A DNA stretch of 64,000 nucleotides from Rosellinia necatrix. Lineage: Eukaryota > Ascomycota > Sordariomycetes > Xylariales > Xylariaceae. Shown here in pieces: positions 60,334-64,000 of the stretch. Position 1 is the first letter of the stretch. Every line of letters starts with the position of its first letter. The notes under the pieces were generated by a model. That model did no database searches and had not been told where the DNA came from. It saw nothing but the letters and a program-made list of their open reading frames with translations. The position numbers and the translations under genes were made by a program. Location: contig JAGYVD010000003.1 of NCBI GenBank assembly GCA_021209875.1, forward strand, positions 2,666,001 to 2,730,000, written 5' to 3'.

Positions 60334-63227
60334 CTTCGCCCACCAGGCCAGGCTGCCTATCACGGGCAATCTCGTCACAACTAATCTCGTCTGTGAGGGT
60401 AACAGTCAAGTCTTCTAGTCAAGCGGCAGTCTGGCTCAGTTTCATAGCATCAACGGGTTAGGCGATTCCAATTCCCTCTTGAGCGCTAGGAGAAACGTGA
60501 TTGTATTTCGATCCTATATCTACCACAAGGTACTTTGTACCGTACAGCTCTCGCACCAGCGGACAAGACAATAATACCGGAGCCGTTAGACCGTAGACCG
60601 TGGACCGTGGACCGTAGACGGCAGACCATAGACCGTAGACCATAGACCGTAGATCGACGCCGGTGAAAATAGATAGATGGGTAGATGTGTAGATGGATAG
60701 ATGGATAGATGGATAGATGGATAGATGGATAGATAGAACATAGCCGGGGAGTACTTCGTATGTTTTTAATGACCTCAAAGGATTTACCTTTAGCCTTCGC
60801 TCTAACAAGCTCCAGGCATTGGTAAGCGCCACGGACGGAGAATATATGATGGGCAGGGGCAACATCCCAGCAGCGTCCGTCCCTCCGCCTATCGTATAAA
60901 TCTCTGCGCAAACAACAACAACTGAACTGAACTGGAATAGTCCCGGCGCGGGTGTACCGGCGTCGGCTGCCATCGTCCCTGGATGCCTTGTCCAGCCCCT
61001 CGCCCGCTTACCTCCATGTCATAATGCATGGCTCCCGTCCCCTCCCCTCTCCGTCTCTCCCGCCTCTGGAGCGGTAAGAGCGAAAGAAGCGAACTCCTCG
61101 TGTGTGGGGATGGCGGCCAGCATGGGCATCGACATGGGTTTTGTCATGGGGGGGTGGGCTGCAGCCGGCCAATGATGGACATCCCGATACCGAACAAGCT
61201 TTTAACTGACCTCCGATTTCGTAAAACCGCTGGTTTAGGATCCAGGGCGGATTTAAAAAGTGGGCGGGCTTAAGGAGCTCTTGCACGCAGCCGCGATGCG
61301 GACGAAGCCCGGAAGCGAAACGGCTTCTACAGTCGTTGTGCGGACTAGGTAGCACGCTAACCCTAGATATGCTAGGTACTTAGGCTAGCCTCATGACTAC
61401 TTACGTACTTCGTACTGTCGTTAGTTGAGGTAATTACATACACCTAGATATGGATGTATGCATATATGTATATGTATTGTCGTCAATCCTAGCCGGATAT
61501 ATAGATATGTAAATATTGTACTTGTAGGTAGCATTATGCACGAGACTTATAAGTTCGCCATCCGGTGAACCATTTTTTCTTTTTAAAAAAGCTTATCTAA
61601 CTATTTACTTCTCTGGTTTTGTTTCTTCGAGAATCTCGCTTCTAATATCACCAAATGCATAACTATTTATACAATGTACCGCCAGTGTGACTCGGCTAAG
61701 TCGCCGGACTCATTTTATAAAAAATAAATAAATAAAAAGGCACGAAGATGAGGGGGGATGGTGAATATTGAAGACTGCCTCACCGTGGCCATGGGGATCA
61801 TCCGGTCTAAACTGCTGCGGAGTAGACTACATCAAGACTATTTAAGTACATTAGCGCCCGGTTTCGTTCTCGTCCTCGTTCTCGAGGGAGCATGAGACGA
61901 CAAATCTCCGCCCTCCATTTAAAAAGGAGTCTCGTCACCGTTCCGTCTGTTCCCTCGTCAACGCCCCCTCAATCGCCATTTCGACGTTTGCATCAGTCAC
62001 TGCCGGTACACCGAGCTGCATGTCCTGCGGGATCTGCTTTGTCGTCTACTAGCATTCCAGGGTATGTATCCGGCACGAACTGGAAATTTCGGTCTCGTTT
62101 GGTCGCTTTCTAGTTCACTCTGGTCAGTACAGCCGTGGCATGAGGCCTCTTTCTAGGACATCAATGGATCTATGCTGCTGCGTTCCGCTTTGCTATTGTC
62201 GTTTCTGCTGAGTGTTGGTTTGTCTTGAGGCTCTCTCTCATCTCGCGCAAGGCACCGCTGCATGGCGCATACCTATTAGCTATGGTTAAGTTCAAGCTGC
62301 GGGGTGAGACCAACTGCCTTGCTTCAATCCCCCTATCCAATATCGCGATGACCTACCCCGGAGTTTTTGGCCGTTGTCGTGGTGGGGTTAACATGATGCT
62401 ATTTGGCGCCATCAATCAACACCCTGATGTGGATTTTGGGCGACGGCGTACATACCTTGAACGATATCTTGTTATCGACCTGTTCTTCTTCTCTGCAAGA
62501 TTTCATTCAAAGGCCTAGCAACCCTTTCGTGCCGGGGTCCAAATCCGACTCGAGATGAGGGGGTAGGGAAATATATCATTATCAGTAGTGATTACCTTGG
62601 GCGGTTTCAACCGAACATGACTCTGCTAGAGGATTATTGCCTTGGATTGGGTTTTGTGTATCACCCAACATTACCTAGGTAGCCTCGCGGGGTATGACTT
62701 GGGAGTGTGGATAATGTGAACTTATATTCTGCGCGCAGATAGGGTTACGATGATCTGAAGCCTCGTGCCCTATCCCACTCTCGTCAGCCGTTAAAACTTC
62801 CAAGGTTACCTTGAATACAGACCCATAGGTAACCGCGTAGGTAGGCAGGTACCCAGGTGGTATTTTCACGGACAATAAGTGATAATGTAAGTAACTACTC
62901 ACCTACTTACCTCATTGTAGGCAGACCTTTTGATTTTTGAACCCAAATATGCGCTAAGCCTAATTTATCGTATAATTGCCATAAGTGGCACTAGTCAGTA
63001 CACAAAACCTACCTATGGTAGACCAGCATTCATTCACACTTGCTTGCTGCAGAGTTGCCTTAGGTACCTACCTAGGTAGCTCACATAGATGGCAACCTTT
63101 GGCAATTGCCAACACGTGACAAACTTTTCTGCATGGAAATTTTTGGCCATTTGCAAGGTCCGTCGTCACTGCCACTCGCGCGTTGTTGCTCATTGTTCGA
63201 GCTCACCATTCGACACCCGCCAGCAGG
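60334..63227. other. Divergent intergenic region between MFS and NAM9
   Basis: No supported gene. Two adjoining arrays at 60590-60735 lie in the MFS promoter. ACCTACCT/ACCTAGGT motifs recur (for example 62670-62682, 62838-62855, 63063-63080). Frames such as 62225-62518 are unrecognised. Confidence 0.5.
60586..60735. repeat. GACCGTAGACCGTGG array followed by ATAGATGG array
   Basis: The left half has about nine units of GACCGTA/GACCGTG/GACCATA. The right half has about seven units of ATAGATGG. They begin about 255 bases upstream of the MFS ATG. Confidence 0.88.
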
Positions 63228-64000
63228 ATGAAGCCCAGGAGATATCACGGCCTTAAGCGGCCGGTACGTCTACGTTGTCCCCATCCGCATTATCCCCATC
63301 CGCATTATCCCCATCCGCATTGTCCCCATCCACATCCCCTCACCGGCTCGACCCGGTTCTGTAAGGGTTTTCGCTGACCAGCATCTTCGTGCCCTGTAGA
63401 AACTGCGACAGTCATGGAACAAGTACAACCTCTACAACCTGGCGAAGGCGAGGGAACCCAGGATTGGCAACGGCAACCGGACGTTCTTCCAACAGAAATG
63501 GATCGCCAAGGGACTGCTGCGCACCTACCACGGGGAACATATTGTCGAGCGAAAGTGGGAGCGCATGTTCAACAGGCGGCTCTTGAGCGTCGTCGACATG
63601 GACACCAGATACATGGCTAAGAACGACGGCTCCGAACTGGCCGCCGGCCGGGGCTCCGGGAGAGAGCAGCCGCCGAAATGGGACAAGTTACTCCCCGGCA
63701 GCCACGTTTCGACCCCCTACATGCAGATGACATTTGCTCCTATGGAGAGAAGGTTAGACATCGCTGTTTTCAGAGCCATGTTCGCCAGCAGCGCGAGACA
63801 GGCTAGGCAGTTCTGTGTCCACGGCGCCGTGAAGGTGAATGGCAAAGTTGTGAGTGCCCTCCGGCCCGCCCTCCGGTCCGCCCTTGGCCGGATCCTCCTT
63901 TCACGCCATGGCACTATGTACTGACGGCACGCTGCCGATAGATGCCCTATCCCGCCTATCGCCTGAATCCGGGCGATATGTTCCAGGTCGATCCCGAGCG
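63228..64000 (+). CDS. NAM9: Mitochondrial small-subunit ribosomal protein NAM9 (mS4/uS4m), 5' part
   Basis: Exons 63228-63263, 63400-63849 and 63942 to beyond the window end; introns GTACGT..TAG (136 bases) and GTGAGT..TAG (92 bases). The first exon codes only 12 residues ([12 protein letters not shown]), continuing [15 protein letters not shown] across the junction, the signature of fungal NAM9. An S4 RNA-binding domain is seen in [23 protein letters not shown] and [10 protein letters not shown], split by intron 2. It is followed by [20 protein letters not shown] up to base 64000. Known: this is the mitochondrial homologue of bacterial uS4, involved in small-subunit assembly. An upstream TTG-started frame is not used; 63228 is the first ATG in frame. 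The 3' end lies outside the window. Confidence 0.92.
63276..63335. repeat. 15-base tandem repeat inside NAM9 intron 1
   Basis: Four units of CATTATCCCCATCCG, the last with small changes, make up nearly half of the 136-base intron. They are pyrimidine-rich on the sense strand. Confidence 0.88.

Noticed and set aside
63276..63335. Possible CRISPR-like array
   Set aside because: Units are contiguous without spacers and sit in a eukaryotic intron; it is a simple tandem repeat.

Overview
This window is nuclear DNA from a filamentous ascomycete (Pezizomycotina, probably Sordariomycetes). Its genes are split by short introns of about 50 to 260 bases, with GTRNGT donors, CTAAC/CTGAC-like branch points and YAG acceptors. 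The proteins belong to typical fungal families: zinc-cluster regulators, a fungal sulfate permease with a STAS domain, an Izh/PAQR membrane receptor, a TfdA-like dioxygenase, a DHA-type MFS transporter and a mitochondrial NAM9/mS4 ribosomal protein. Gene density is low: twelve complete genes and one partial gene in 64 kb. No operon, CRISPR array, rRNA or convincing intact transposon was seen.

Layout. 1-3739 has no recognisable gene. 3740-4686 (-) is a THOC5 subunit of the THO mRNA-export complex. 6427-8078 (+) is a PAQR/Izh3-type protein, convergent with 8253-9062 (-), a small secreted cysteine-rich protein with a GPI-anchor-like tail. 10518-12132 (-) is a Bub2/Cdc16 TBC-domain GAP of the mitotic exit pathway. 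16328-18985 (+) is a sulfate permease whose upstream region carries a perfect CYS3-type palindrome. 20875-22298 (-) is a SWIM zinc-finger protein read in three frames, and 25235-26944 (-) is a divergent protein-kinase-like protein. After a 7.5 kb gap, 34496-37267 (+) is a seven-exon zinc-cluster protein and 39325-40783 (+) a five-exon TfdA/TauD-type dioxygenase. The next gap, about 9.5 kb (40.8-50.2 kb), is full of microsatellites. 50258-53225 (-) is a NirA-like zinc-cluster transcription factor, 56128-57514 (+) a La RNA-binding protein, 58253-60333 (-) an MFS transporter with one frameshift, and 63228-64000 (+) the 5' part of NAM9.

The genes do not form a pathway or a secondary-metabolite cluster. 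The set mixes housekeeping functions (THO, Bub2, La, NAM9) with transport and sensing genes (sulfate permease, PAQR, MFS) and lineage-specific fungal genes (SWIM, kinase-like, zinc-cluster). I rebuilt exon boundaries by hand from splice signals, frame continuity and family conservation, and each model's coding length is a multiple of three (two genes only after removing extra homopolymer bases, and NAM9 is cut by the window end).

Points worth a second look are: three single-base frameshifts, all in homopolymers; a predicted exon consisting only of the ATG codon; the CYS3-type site at the sulfate permease; a dispersed ACCTACCT/ACCTAGGT motif confined to intergenic DNA; and several minisatellites. 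I saw no clear previously undescribed system.
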